64,000 nt of DNA from Anaspis maculata (taxonomy: Eukaryota > Arthropoda > Insecta > Coleoptera > Scraptiidae): NCBI GenBank assembly GCA_949128115.1, contig OX421963.1, positions 41,089,979 to 41,153,978 on the forward strand, read 5' to 3'. Positions 44,166-56,589 of the stretch are shown here, in pieces (positions within the stretch are counted from its first letter, which is position 1; every line of letters starts with the position of its first letter). Made by a program: the position numbers and the translations under genes. The notes beneath the pieces were generated by a model. That model was not told the DNA's origin. It worked only from the letters and a program-made list of their open reading frames with translations, and ran no database searches.

Positions 44166-45774
44166 TCAGTTGTTTCCTTTGGCGCTCATAGTTTTCAGAT
44201 AAGCGTAAAACGACAGTGCTGTCTTGAAAACCTGGAAGCGTAAAGAATAAGTAAAAATTTCGGTGAAAATTAATAGAAATAAAATAAAAACCAAGTGGTT
44301 AAAAAAGCAAAGCTAAGAAATTACTTGAGTGAAAGTCCTCAAATTCAAGGTAACCAAGCCGTGCCCAACGAAGTTGAATTGTTTTTGAGCCCGGGTCAAA
44401 ACCATGATGATAGCTTCCCTTATTTCAGGAACATGGTTGTCCAGCCAATTGGACAAGTAAATAGCATTTCCAGTCCTTATACTCTGTAAACAATTTATGA
44501 AACAAAAATATCCAGGGAACAAGCAGAACTACTCACAGCGGATGAAACAAGCTCAGCGGCCACGCAGTACAATGCAAAATCGAACATTTGACTGCCGAAA
44601 AAGACACCACATTTTATTTTGTTTGCCAGCGAAAAATGCCTGAAAAATATCAAGTTGGAACAAATTTGGGGTTGGCAGCGAATATTTCAAAGTTAGGTAG
44701 ATATTTGTGGAACTGAACCGTGAAACTCTCTAATAAAAGTTTTAAGTTAACGAACTGTATGGCATACAAATATGTGTAGGTATACGGCTGAAAGCCGTGA
44801 AATTATACCTATATACCTACCCCTGAAGAGTTATGTACAAATGCGTACACATAGTGGCAGTGGTGATCATGACTTGAAGCACGAAAACTTCATTTCCATA
44901 TTTGCTCAGATGGTCGCAGTACCTCAGCAGGAAGTTGTGTTGGTCGATCAGTTCTCGATAATTTTTTTTATTTTTTCTGTAAGTCTTTTCGAACTCATTT
45001 TTTTCTTGGGTGCTCTCCTCAAGCTCTCGTTGGTCGTTGAAATTTTCTTCAAATCCGAATTTCTTGAATTCATATTCGAGGAGTTGGTATTGAACTACGG
45101 TTTCGGCACAAATCGAGACAAAAGTCAAAGCAATGCCGAGCAAAACTATGAGCATCACTGCAGTGGCGTACATTTGTACGGCGTAAATTAAGAGCCTGTG
45201 ATCTCCAGGCACGTAGCACGGGTAAGGCAGACCGCCCAGGAAAAACGGAGCCAAATTAAATGAAAAAGTCATCGCCGTTCCGAAATAAATCCAAGTTTTG
45301 CAGAAAAAGTCTGCAAATTTCAAGATTTCTGAACATTCTTTTTCAACTCGTTCAGAAACATTTTGCACCTTCCAGAACTTGCTCGTTTCTTCAATTATTG
45401 TCTTCAGCGTGTCTTTATGGTACCTGGATGGTAATCCTTTGAGTACAACCTGGAATTTCTATAATTGAAAACTATGCAGGGGATTTTACACGCGATCTTC
45501 AGTTACGCCCACATTTTTGGGATAACTGTGGAATTCGCATTTTCAAAATTACTTGTAACAAGATCAAAAAGGATTGACACGGTTCCAGTGCAGTCTCTAA
45601 ATTTTCACTTCGGGCAACTTCAACGAGGGCCAGAAATGCAACGAACAGCCATACGAAATTATTAATGCCAAAATACAAGTCCGCCAACTTTGAGACATTA
45701 TCAGGATGCAATGCGGCAAAATAAATAAGACGCAGGGGAGCTTTTGTGGCATCACTGTTGCCGTGGAATTTCAT
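44166..45774 (-). CDS. Insect odorant receptor (7tm_6 family), complete, five exons
   Basis: Minus-strand exons, in coding order: 45774-45553, 45449-44821, 44639-44537, 44483-44325, 44231-44166. All junctions have GT/AG and keep frame. The product is about 392 residues, the usual length for insect ORs. It starts MKFHGNSDATKAPLRLIYFA. Exon 2 has the TM3-TM4 region (YVPGDHRLLIYAVQMYATA, VLLGIALTFVSICAETVVQY) and a Glu/Lys-rich loop with HLSKYGNEVFVLQVMITTA. Exon 3 has CGVFFGSQMFDFALYCVAAE. Exon 4 has IRTGNAIYLSNWLDNHVP, the region before TM7. The last exon encodes VFKTALSFYAYLKTMSAKGNN and TGA, the typical short OR C-terminus (TALSFYxxLK). ORs form ligand-gated cation channels with Orco in antennal neurons. 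I cannot name the orthologue. It lies beyond RyR exon 45 on the opposite strand. Confidence 0.88.
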
Positions 45775-47420
45775 TTTAAAAGATCTTATTGGGATCCAGT
45801 TCGGGGACTTATAAATTGTTCTATGAATTTTAAATAAAGTCGTTGGCCGGAAACCTAATTAGGTGGAAAAGCGTAATAATCAACTTCAGTATTTATGAAC
45901 GGGGGTTTCGAAAGGTGCTCGGTAATTTTCAATTCGTAAGACAGACGACAAATTGTGCGGTTAGGTATTAATTTGGAGCTTGGACATCTAATGATAGTGT
46001 AATTATTCGTAATAATGATGATATTACCTTCGTATGTTTGTATCTGGAAGTTAGAAGTTGATACGAAACAAAGTATCATTTCCTGGAAATTCCGACAGAA
46101 AAGTAGGGCACAATAATGTTCAAGAAAAAAAATCAAAATGTTGGTTCTTATTGAATAGACTCAAGGAAATCATAGAATAGCAAGTAGTACAGTGAGAAAT
46201 AAGCGGAAATTGGCCCCAACCCGGGACAAATGCGGAATTTCACAAAATTTTGGGAGTAGATGCAAACTTTCCATGCAGAGTAAAATAATAAATGCCCCGA
46301 AATTCACATCATTTTATTTTTTGCTACAGGTGGTCAAAGTCAAACAGAAGAACTGAAATTAAATAAGATTTACTCAGCGATGATGCCTGATCAAGTGAAA
46401 TGAGTTGCTTTTCACAAGTTTGAGGTCGGGGAACACGTTCATGATGGTTTCGAGTGCATCCGATTGCCGTTACCTAGGAGTTTAGGAAAACATTAGAAGG
46501 AACAGAAGGACCAGAAACTATTGCTGAAAACTCCCCTTGTAGGCACTTGTTCTGTGCGAAGTCGAAAGTCCAAGAGATTACCATTGCCGAAAATTGTCGT
46601 CTCCTCAAGATTGTTCCAGCTGTTGTAATACAGGGTCCGGCGCAAAGGACTTGATACTTTTTCTTGATAGCAATTTATTAGCTGAACATGGTTAGAGAAA
46701 TAGTATAATAATTACATACTGAAGTGGGAAATGCATCGTTACTGCTGAGGGCAAAGAGAGCCTCTTAACCCGAAGCTGGGATGATGCATTTACCGTCAAG
46801 AGTAATATGTATAGGTACGACTCAACTTACGATCATTCCATCAAATAGAATTTGAATTTTCAACATATGGCAGCTACCTACTAAAATTTTTGTAATCGAA
46901 TAAGCGCTTGTCGAGTTTTCCCACTGGAAAAACTGCAAATTCCCAACTTTTCCTCCCGTGAACAGATTTTACAGGAAGTTATAAAACTTTGAATTTTTGG
47001 CTCGTTGGCTCATGATAGGCCACTTGACAATTCTCACGTAGCAGCTCTGGGCTGTCGAAAAGTTGAAAGTTAGACCGAGGAAAGGGGGTCCAGATCACAG
47101 AGTGTCCAGGTTAAATTGATAGACGCGAGTAAAATGATAGATACGAGTGTAATAATAATAATCATAATTGTTTACGAGTTAAATAATAATATAAATGATA
47201 TGTAATAACAATATTCCCTTATAAACGTTTGTTCCATGAGAATTACCGAGAAAATTACATTTCCATAACTTTAATTTTAATTTAGAAACAACACAATAAA
47301 CATTGAACGGAAACATTTTCATTTATAAAAGGTTAAAAAGACAAGCTAACACAAAAAAGCAAATACTTGTGGAATGCGTAAAACATTTCTTGTTTAGGTA
47401 CGCTTGTAAGACAGCGTATA
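45775..47420. other. Spacer between the odorant receptor and zinc-finger genes
   Basis: No gene can be supported. A weak minus-strand reading around 46390-46630 (for example ALETIMNVFPDLKLVKSN) is interrupted by stops and is not recognised. The segment 46915-46975 (CCACTGGAAAAACTGCAAAT, then TCCCGTGAACAGATTTT) has a diverged second copy at about 55940-56008, so it is part of a dispersed repeat. A run of ATAATAATAAT lies near 47148-47200. Confidence 0.5.
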
Positions 47421-48882
47421 TTATTGCAAGCCGTATTTTTTCGCCTTGGCGTCATGTTGATCCATGTGCCTTTTCAAATGACTCTTGTGTATAGATTGAT
47501 AATTACACTTGGTGCATCGGAACCATTCGGCTTCTTCACTTGCAACATGTTGCAACATGTGCCTCGTCAAGCTTCTCTTGTGTTTGCTTGTGAAATTGCA
47601 CTTCGCACATTGCAACCAATTAATCTCGTCATCTTTAGAGTGCAGCACCATGTGGGCGTCCAAGTGATGCTTCTGTTTGCCTTTGAAGGAACATTTCGTG
47701 CACTTGAACCAGTCTATTTCTTCACTTTTGGCGTGTTTCAGCTTGTGCAATTTCAAGTTGTTTTTATACTTGGCTTTGTATGGACATTTTGAGCATCTGT
47801 GCCATTCGATGTCTTCGCTTTTGGCATGTTTCAACATGTGCCTGTCCAAACTATCCTTGCGTTTGCCCAGGTAAGCGCATTTTTTACATTTAAACTCGTA
47901 GCTTTCGTCTGCCGAAATGCATTTCAATTTCCTCGATTTTGAAACACGCTTATTTTTTGTTGTATTTGGTTGGTTATTGCCGTTATTTTCTTGATCTGCG
48001 GTGTGGTGATACCTCGTGTGCGACGTGAAACTTCGTTTGTTTCTGGTTCTGTAGGTACACTTTTCGCAGTTGAACTCAGTGACATGTTTGCATACCATGT
48101 GGGCCCTCAAATACTGATTATATTTAGTTCTGAAAGAACATTTTTCGCACTTGAACCATTTTATTGCTTCAATTGGAAGGTGTCGTCGTAATACATGTAA
48201 TTTCAAATAACTTTTGCGCTTGGTTTTATAACAACACTTTGAACATTGAAATAAATGTATTTTGTCAGCTTCACCATGTAACACCATATCGTGCTCTCGA
48301 AGGTGACTCTTCCGTTTGGTTGTATAAGTACATTTGTCGCATTTGTACGAAACGATTTCTTTAGGACCAACAGTCGTATGTCGAGCCGAGATATGTCTTT
48401 TCAGATAACGTTTTTGTTTCGTCGTGTACGAACATGTAGCACAATAATACACATTGGTAACATTGGTATTAACCAAATCTCCGAGAGCGAGATCTTGAGT
48501 TTCTGTCACACTGCTGCTAGGTATCTTCATGCATGACTTATCATGATGTTTCACGAGGCTCAAACTTGAATACGAGTTGAATTTGCAGTAATCACATGAG
48601 TACCATCCAAGCTGCTCGTAATCAGTGCTTTCCTTGCGATTTCCGGTAACGTTGATAGCATGTTCCTTTTTGAGATGTTCATGCAAGCAGGGCTTATCGT
48701 AAGATTTGAATGTACAGAAAAGGCAGGCATGCTGTTCCGGTTCCACAATAGCATGGAATAGTTCCGCCGCGTAGACATTTTTGTGTTTCCTTCGTATATG
48801 GTGGCGAAGTTCGAAAGCCCATTGGATCTGATACGGAGATTGTGCACAGCTACATTTATGGTCCGGCAAGGACGGTTGTGAT
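47421..48882 (-). CDS. C2H2 zinc-finger protein, terminal exon
   Basis: Minus strand. The exon starts at 48882 after a TTGCAG acceptor and ends at TAA (47423-47421), about 486 codons. The first codon is shared with an upstream exon that I cannot locate, so the N-terminus is missing; there is no internal ATG near the start that would suit. At least ten C2H2 fingers occur in the pattern FxCxKCxYxTKxKxxLxxH (for example YKCDKCTYTTKRKSHLREH, FKCEKCSFRTKYNQYLRAH, YEFKCKKCAYLGKRKDSLDRH shortened here as FKCKKCAYLGKRKDSLDRH). The linkers are longer and less regular than KRAB/ZAD fingers, more like the hunchback or RE1-silencing style arrays found in large insect families. A DNA-binding nuclear role is inferred. 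It ends YGLQ after a Lys-rich linker. Confidence 0.8.
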
Positions 48883-50082
48883 CTGCAAGTAATAATTTTG
48901 ATGTTAATTTTCCATTAAAAACACTAGTTCGGTAAGTGCGTATTCGTATTATGTACATGAAATTAATGTTTTTCCAAGCCAAGAAAGAAATTTGAAAAAA
49001 ATCGCATACTCGAGTCCTAAATTTTTTAATATCTCCTGATTGTCCAGAGGGTGGTGAATCTATGGTTAGTGACATAGACCCTGCACTAAGCACTTGATGA
49101 CAAAAGCACGGAAACTGGTAGCATGGAGTAAAAGACCGTGCTCTTTCGATTGAGAAGGAGCACCTCGCAGATTTTTTTGCAAAAATGTTCAAGAGCTCTA
49201 TTGTTTGAAAAAAATGTTAGAAATCGGTTCACGCGTGAGAAGTCAGAGATGTGCAGTTCTTCCAAGACGGAAAACTTGAAAACCGTTCGTCCGACATCAA
49301 AGATTTTCCCGACAAAAAATACCTCAATCTTTTCTCCAACTTCATTTCCATTCGCAGCATGTCTTTACCCAAAATGAATATTTGGTGGGGCTTTTATCAC
49401 AGGTTGAAGTTCACGCTGCAGCTCTTTTTAATTTATGGAAAACCAAAACCGTATCGCATTTGACAATGGGACAACGCAACGCCCAATGCAGTCTACTTTC
49501 GATGTCAGTCAGCATTTTTCGAAAAAGGTCGATCCTTCAGCAGAAAACGTCGCCGAGGTGAGCCCAGCACCGAACGCCAAAATTCCTGTCCAAAAGCGCG
49601 CAAACTGCCGTCCTAAAATTCGTAGCGCCCGACTGGGAAATGGTGGAAAACACCAACAGGTCAAAGATCAAAATTATCAAGAAAACATGTTTCAAACATG
49701 AAAATCTGATGGAAGTCAGGTTTTTAAATTTTCAGCCGCCTGTAAAAAAAAAGAGTCCCCGTTTCAACCCCAATCACCTATAGTTCAGAACTATTTAGGG
49801 AACATTTACGACCAAATTTCATCTTCACACCATCAAAAATGCGATTGTATTAGAATTTGTTTAGGGCCAAGCGTGCACCAGTAGGTAGAGATAAAAAATT
49901 GAGATATTTACTCTAGACTTATGATTCAAAAAATCTCAAAACTATTTCTAGGCGAGTTTCTAGGTCAGATGGCTAGTTTTATGATTCATGAATCAAACTT
50001 GGAAAAAAAAATGCCAAATGGTGATCCGTTGACGGCTTAGCAATTTTGCATTGTTTTTACATTTTAAATAAACTTGAGTAGT
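48883..50082. other. Upstream of the zinc-finger exon; no supported gene
   Basis: Probably the intron of the zinc-finger gene. An 88-codon plus-strand frame at 49435-49701 (QRPMQSTFDVSQHFSKKVDP) has no recognised domain and may be chance. Nothing else is supported. Confidence 0.45.
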
Positions 50083-50667
50083 AACGTATGGTCCGAAAAT
50101 TTTGGGAAATTGTTTAAAGCTAATAACTTTTTCTGAATAGTCTTTATTTTTCAACTTGATGCTGTAAAAATTAACATCATATATAACAATAACAAATTCA
50201 TATTCAACATTATTATAATGGACCATTATCTTCGATGGATTTCAATTTTCTTCTGCCATGTTCCATAATTCTCCAGGATCAATTTCTCCAATGCGAAATT
50301 CTCTAATGTTATTGAAAAATGCAACGCCGTAATTGGTCTTCATTTGCAGCTTCCCATCCCTTGTGGTATACTATCCTGCTCAATACTTACAAAAAATCTT
50401 ATATTGGTCCCAATCCCAATCCCAATCTTACATTGGGAGGCAGGAGCTCAGAGAAATTAATCCTGTTGTTGTCCAGAGAATGATCGAACATGGCAGAAGA
50501 AAACTGAGAGCCATCAAAGATAATGGCCCATCTTCAATATGTTGAATATGAATTTGGTATTGTTATAGATGATGTTAGTTTTTGCAATATTAAGTTACAA
50601 AATTAAAACTATCCAAAAAAAGTTATTAGCTTTCTAAAAATTTCCCAAAACTTTCAGACCATACGTT
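50083..50667. mobile_element. 585-bp foldback element
   Basis: AACGTATGGTCCGAAAATTT at the left pairs with AAACTTTCAGACCATACGTT at the right. The arms continue for about 180 bp (TTCTTCTGCCATGTTC at 50249 pairs with GAACATGGCAGAAGAA at 50487). It is non-coding. Confidence 0.7.
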
Positions 50668-51879
50668 AGTTTTTGAAATTTTGTATCAGTATGGTAGGTT
50701 ACTGATTTAGCTAACGAGCAACGCAAACCAAAATGAAATCGTTCATGGCAAAAAATAGTTACGACGTTTCGAAAAAAGGCGAATTTTTTCGACGTGACAA
50801 TTGGTATACTTTGTTGTCATAAGATAGCTGCAAATTTTTTCAATCTTGCAATAAAGTTCCAACTTTCCTTTCCATCCAAAGAGACGCCTCTAACAATTAA
50901 CCAAGGTTGTAAAGAATGCTATTATAGCTGCGGCGCCAGAGCCATAATAGCGTGGTCACAACCGTGGTTTATATACTATTTTTCTTACTACTACCAAACA
51001 TTAACCGGCCTATTCTGTATGGCATAACATGACAGTTCGCAAACATTTTTCATTGCGGAACGTGAACGGCTATTCTGTAAATCTAAATTAAATAAATAGT
51101 TGAGGAATGTTCGTTAGAGTAACATATGGGTAGGAATCTGAGGGACTAAATTCATGTTTCCAGAAAATTCTCCTAAATTTAACCTTAGTTAGTTAGAGCC
51201 CCACAATTAAAATAGTGACTTTGTTTGACCATCTGGAATAGTGTTTCACTAATTTAAATTGAAATTTTTTAAAATATTCCTGAAAAATTTCCGGTAATAT
51301 TTATTTCCAAATCAGCTAAATTCTCGGTTAAATTAGTGCCAAACAATTTAGGAACTGCATTTTGTACTCGATTTTGTAGCATTTTGCATGTAGCTTCAGA
51401 ATATGTATATGACATCAGATTTTGAAAAAATCTAATATACAGGATGACTTTTTTAACAGAAACTCGGAAAACAACATTTTGGCCACGGTCCTGTATTCAT
51501 TTCATAAATGAATAAGGCGCTACAAAGGCCCTTGGTTTCAGAATATACCTGCAAACTCGCCTGCAAAATTTCAATCGATTCTATTGATCTATTCGTGAGA
51601 TATGGCCAATCAAACGTTTCGGTTGAACACATAAATCACCCAGTATATCGGAAAGGGGGACGTCAGGAAAATTTCAAAGGCAGGATTCTGATTTGCCTCG
51701 AGAAAGTACATCTACCCCTGAACTATGTCGGTTACTCCGTGGGACACCTGTAATACCTAAATAGCATAATTTTCTGAAATATTGACATTTTTTGTTCAAT
51801 AATTTTTGACACCCTGTCAGTATCTGTCTGAAGCCAAACCTTATCAAGTCAGGCATATAAAGCTGTCTTTTTTTCCTCA

Positions 51880-52075
51880 TGGCGGCTTTACAGAACTTCG
51901 TATGTCGCCGGCAACAGTGTCACTGACCAACAGGATTCGATCTGCCTGTACTCCCCTACCACTCTCCATAATTCCCGCGACACGAGTTTCTGTCGTCGTG
52001 TCGTTTAAACTATTCTACTACAGTGGAGTGGGGGGGACTGTCGCCGGCGACATACGAAGTTCTGTTAAGCCGCCA
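51880..52075 (+). mobile_element. 196-bp MITE, copy A
   Basis: TIRs TGGCGGCTTTACAGAACTTC and, inverted at the right, TGGCGGCTTAACAGAACTTC, followed by GTATGTCGCCGGC in both arms. The interior (CGACACGAGTTTCTGTCGTC) matches copy B at 54478-54655 in opposite orientation. Confidence 0.85.
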
Positions 52076-52080
52076 TTATA

Positions 52081-52224
52081 GGTGCTTTCCTTTTACCACA
52101 AAACTCACTGATCTGATCTGAGTTAGAGAGAGAAAGAGCGAGAAATCACATGCGCGAAAGTGAGAAACCACTAACAACTTATATAGGTCAGAATACTTAA
52201 CTCAGATTATAAAAGGAAAGCACC
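52081..52224. mobile_element. 144-bp palindromic MITE next to copy A
   Basis: Ends GGTGCTTTCCTTTT and AAAAGGAAAGCACC, an exact inverted match, with CTGAGTTA/TAACTCAG pairing further in. It starts 5 bp after the neighbouring MITE. TTAT flanks both sides as a possible target duplication. Confidence 0.75.
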
Positions 52225-52518
52225 TTATGATGATGTACATTTTTTTGCCAAGTTGATTTTTTTTTCAATTTCAACGCATGTGTATTTTTTGCTAAAAAAA
52301 AGTTCTCAGTGCCTAATTTTGTAGTTATAACGTTAAAATTAGGTATTCATAGGCAGAAAGTACAACTATAATGTCCCCTCAATATAAAAATCCACCGTTT
52401 TCGGCGTTTTCCTGAAAAAAAAATTGGCGGGGAGAAATCTGGGGTGGAAGATTGAAAATGAACACCCTGTATTTGATCTTAATCAAGACTCAGAAGAAAA
52501 ATCGCATTATTTCCAATA

Positions 52519-53590
52519 TATAAACTGCTGGACAACGAAGTTGTCGGTATCGGAAAAATGGTCCGACTTTGGAGGTCAATATCTCGATTGCCGATTGCGA
52601 TTTTCATTACATTTGTTGCGTTAACTAACTTAATCTTTCCGTAACCCATCCTAAATTAATGAATGTTGAGAAACTTCATGTGAATTTTCTACAGGGTGAT
52701 ACGTAAAACGGTGCAAAATTGCAACGACCTCATCATACCCCCATTTTTCGAAAATATATTATTTTAATTTTCTAATACAAAAACTATGAAGTGTGGTGTC
52801 TTATCTCGAAACGGTTTTGGAATTTCCTGGATTGGAAGCCTAACATTGAATATTTAAGTTTTTATGTTGAATGTTGCAGATTTACGAAACTCAGGCATAG
52901 TACAAGCACAAAAAGTATAACGTCCAAGGGGGCTTTACTTCACTCGGACACTGAAGTTTCACATCGTTACCATGTTCAAGGGCTTAAATCTGCAAATAGA
53001 ACATGTTCCATATCTAGAATTCTGATGAAATTCTGACGAAATCCAACGTACGAAAAACAGGCAGGGACAACCACTTAAAAAAGTGCCCCCTGCTTGGCCC
53101 CACACCAAATATTCGGGTTGTGTTGAGAGTGAAATTGTCCTGGACTGTTGTACGAACAATCTTGCTCAATGTCAACATCCATTCATCAAAAGTGACCTAA
53201 TCTCGCGTGCCAACAAGGCAAATCTGTAACATTCAAAATAAAAATTTATTTCTTTGATGTTAGACTTCCAATCCGGATAATTCCAAAACCGTTTCGAGGT
53301 AAGGCTACACACTTCATGATTTTTGTATTAGAATACATAAAAAAATTGTTTTTGGCAAATGGGGGTACGATGAAGTCGGTACAATTTTGCAGCATTTTAC
53401 GTATCACCCTGTAGAAATTTTACATGAAATTTCTCAACATTCACTCTCACAGGATAGGTCACGGAAGCATTAGGGTGATCAACACAATAAACAAAAGGGA
53501 AATCGCATCCGGCAATCGGAAGTTATTGGTCTTCAAAGTCGAACCATTTTTCCGATACCGACAACTTCGTTGTCCAGCAGTTTAGATACA
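52519..53590. mobile_element. 1.07-kb foldback element
   Basis: AAACTGCTGGACAACGAAG (52522) pairs with CTTCGTTGTCCAGCAGTTT (to about 53583). The arms continue through GGTATCGGAAAAATGGTC and ACAGGGTGATACGTAAAAC over roughly 500 bp with an asymmetric centre. No coding sequence is recognised. Confidence 0.75.
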
Positions 53591-53851
53591 AGTGTGTCAA
53601 AAAAATTTGAAGGTTTTTCAAACACTGTATACATATAATATAACATGATAGAAAATTTTGTTACCCAAAATCGAATTTCACGGAAAAAAAAAAGTTGCGA
53701 AAAATTGTTTTTTTCTGCCGCGCCGCGCCCTGCACATGTATCGTATCGTACCTATCCGAACTGAAAAAAATACTTTCAATAGCAATAAATAGAAACAAGA
53801 AGTAGGTACTTAAAAATAAAATTCGCTGGGGTTTTGAAATCAACAATTTTC

Positions 53852-53943
53852 GGGTGCGTCGGCTTGTTCCGACTTATCATTGCTCCGACTCTCGCTTGGT
53901 CCGACCTTGGGTTGGCATCACTGGAGATGAAGTGAGGCTTCTG
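53852..53943 (-). repeat. Dispersed repeat, copy 1
   Basis: GGGTGCGTCGGCTTGTTCCG and what follows are the near-exact reverse complement of 60422-60513, extending on one side into a diverged GTGGCGTAGC/GCTACGCCAC word. It is probably the end of a mobile element. Confidence 0.7.
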
Positions 53944-54477
53944 CACAGGCAATGGCCAGTGGCGTAGCGAAGGGGAGGGCCTGATTATGCTTCCTGCGTT
54001 TGGTCGCCAGATTACGCGAAATACATGAGCCAAATAGAGGATCGTCCAGAGAAAGTTATTAAAGTATCTCTCATTTTAAGCTGGACGGTGTCCCTGATCG
54101 AGGGACCTCATTCCCGGGAGCTGCTTTTGAGAAAGGTTTGGCTTCACTGCCTTTGAGTGGCGCATGCATGCCCGATTTATTGGCCAGAATCGTATTAATA
54201 GATAAGGGCTCGATACCAAGTTCCAGGCGCAAAAGTTAGGACGGCGTAACTTGCCAAATAGAGCGGTCTGATTGGCCGTTGCGCCCGTTGCTATAGTAAC
54301 CGCACTTACGGCGGTCTTAGCCCCAACTTGTAGGTCGTAGGTATGCAGTATTGTCACACGACTGGTTTTCGAAGGAAACCACACGGAAGAGTGTGATAAT
54401 CACGGGTGATCATACGTCTTTTTAAAAGAGTATAGTAACTATAATACCCTTTATCACACAGAATACCTAATCCTTAT

Positions 54478-54655
54478 TGGCGGCTTTACAGAACTTCGTT
54501 TGTCTGAATGTAGTTGAATAATTTGAACGACACGACGACAGAAACTCGTGTCGCGGGGAGTTATGGAGGGAGGTAGGGGAGTAGGTACAGGCGGATCGAA
54601 TCCTATTGGCCAGCGACACTGTCCCCGGCGACATACGAAGTTCTGTAAAAGCGGC
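54478..54655 (-). mobile_element. 178-bp MITE, copy B
   Basis: Ends TGGCGGCTTTACAGAACTTC and CGAAGTTCTGTAAAAGC. The interior is the reverse complement of copy A at 51880-52075 (AACGACACGACGACAGAAAC). The left TIR has lost the GTCGCCGGC part. Confidence 0.8.
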
Positions 54656-54834
54656 TTATCAATTCTAAAAATATGCGCTCTTACAAGGTGGATTCTGTCA
54701 CACATCACACACTAGACTCGCCTGCTTTGGTGAAAATAAAAGCTGAACGCATAATACGAAACAATTTGCCAGAAACATGCCAGAAACATGCCAAAACCAC
54801 CTAATTTGACGTCCTTCCTTTTATACTTTTCCGA

Positions 54835-54854
54835 CCCCCCCCCCCCCCCCCCCC
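54835..54854 (+). repeat. Run of 20 cytosines
   Basis: A C homopolymer following CCGA and followed by ACCAACATGG. Its length may be an assembly or sequencing estimate. Confidence 0.9.
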
Positions 54855-54855
54855 A

Positions 54856-56589
54856 CCAACATGGAAGGGAAAGTAAGTACATATTGTAATCGTGCAGAAA
54901 AAAGTTTTTGAGATTTCCACGGATATATCCATTTGGAGGTCCCCCAAGACGACTAAGACCATTTCCAGAATGATGTCTGTCTATCTGTCTGTGTGTCTGT
55001 AATCTCTCACGGTAACTGCGAAACCGTTGATACGATCAACTTTTTTTTGCCTTAGGACTGGTTTGTCCTATTAGCCATTACACTAATTAAAACCAGAAGA
55101 AAATATAGGACTCATAAACAAACGCAATCAAGTTCAGACCTGCAAAATTAAAAACGTTATATGTTGAACGACTCTTCCTCTTCAAAAATTTTACCAAAGC
55201 AGAGTACACCTCAACTCTTCCTGTCTCAAGAATTTGTGACATACTTAGACTTGAAATTTGGTGTGCAGACATGGTTCTTCCGTGGAATGAGCGATGAGCA
55301 ATGAGCCCAATAGTTTTTGACTGTCATCTGTCAAACAGAACTGTTCACTATCAACAAATGTCAGAAGCTATATATCCCACGGATCTCGACTTGCAATATG
55401 TCATTTAAAAGCCCTGAAAAACTGTATTCAGCACAGTTGAATGTATTGTCCTATCTGTTAAGTCGAATAATGAAAAATGTCAAAATTCAAAACTTCATCA
55501 TTCAATTATATTTAAAACCTATCCGATGGATATTGGAATTAAATTTTGGCAGGAAGCAACACAACAAAAAAAGTTATATTACCGAGAGGGGCATTTCACC
55601 TGTGCTTTGACCAGGAGGACTCGCTTTTTGATCTCGAAAATTCATTCCCACTCGCGGGGATCGACTTTTTTTGAAAAATTATAACTGATATCGAAAGTAG
55701 ATGGAATTGAGCGTCGTGTAGACCCATTTTCAAAATTAACACGGTACCAGTTTTCTTACGGTAATTTTTCCACAATGAAATTAGCACGACATTTCGTGAA
55801 TTTGAAAAAACTGCAATGCAGACTTTGACATGCAGTGTGAGCCCCACGAAATATTGATTTTAGGTGCAGACATGCTGGGAATTAAACTTGAAAAAAAGAT
55901 TGAATTAATTTTTGGAAGAAAAACTTTTTACCGTTCACGGTTTTCGAGTTTTCCTCTCTGGAAAAACTTAAAATTTTCCAACTTTTTCTCCCGTGAACAG
56001 ATTTTCAGTGCTATTTTAAACAGGGGGTAACTGGGTCATGAACATTCTCCAACAATTTTTTCTCAACTTCACGAGAATTTTCCGGTTGAAAATGTAAAAC
56101 CGGCCTGGGTTTTCGAAACCGGACTTGAATGATGGAGCTTGGAGTGAAGCTTTTAATTGATTTTTTTCACAATGATTTGGAATAAGATTTGATGTTTTCC
56201 CGGAAAATTCAAATTTTCCTGACAAAATTTTCAATTTCTTGCAAATTATTTTCAATCTCTCTTTCTAATTCTAACTTTCCACCCGGAGGGGCGTTTCGAA
56301 AAAAAATTCCAGAGGTTCCTGGGTACTAGTCGGAAAAGTTTTGGGGTGACACAGCCGATTTTTTTAACGGTAGAAGCTAAAACAAATAACGAGCTGGAGT
56401 GAGAGCTAGAGTTATTTCACAACAGAGTATCTATGAACAGAAGAATAATATAAGGTTCAAAGTACGATTTCACTGTCTGGTAATTCCAAAAATGGGCGAA
56501 GATACCCCCGAAAAGATGAAAAACTCGAAAGAACGGAAAAAACGAAAATGCTGGAATAAAATGTTGCAGTGTCGTTTTTGAAGCCATAA
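54856..56589. other. Intergenic or intronic sequence with dispersed repeat fragments
   Basis: No gene is supported. The segment at about 55930-56290 resembles 46915-46975 in its first part and, inverted, 62560-62830 in its second part (CCAACAATTTTTTCTCAA against TTGAGAAAAAAATTGTTGG), so one interspersed repeat family has at least three pieces in the window. Confidence 0.55.

Noticed and set aside
46390..46630. Minus-strand reading suggestive of another receptor exon
   Set aside because: The plausible stretch is preceded by an in-frame stop right after the only acceptor-like site, and no further receptor motifs follow.
48560..49192. 210-codon minus-strand frame overlapping the zinc-finger exon
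   Set aside because: Out of frame with the C2H2 reading, low-complexity and not similar to anything recognised.
49435..49701. 88-codon plus-strand frame (TFDVSQHFSKKVDP)
   Set aside because: No flanking splice partners or known domain; too short to support as a gene in this AT-rich intergenic sequence.
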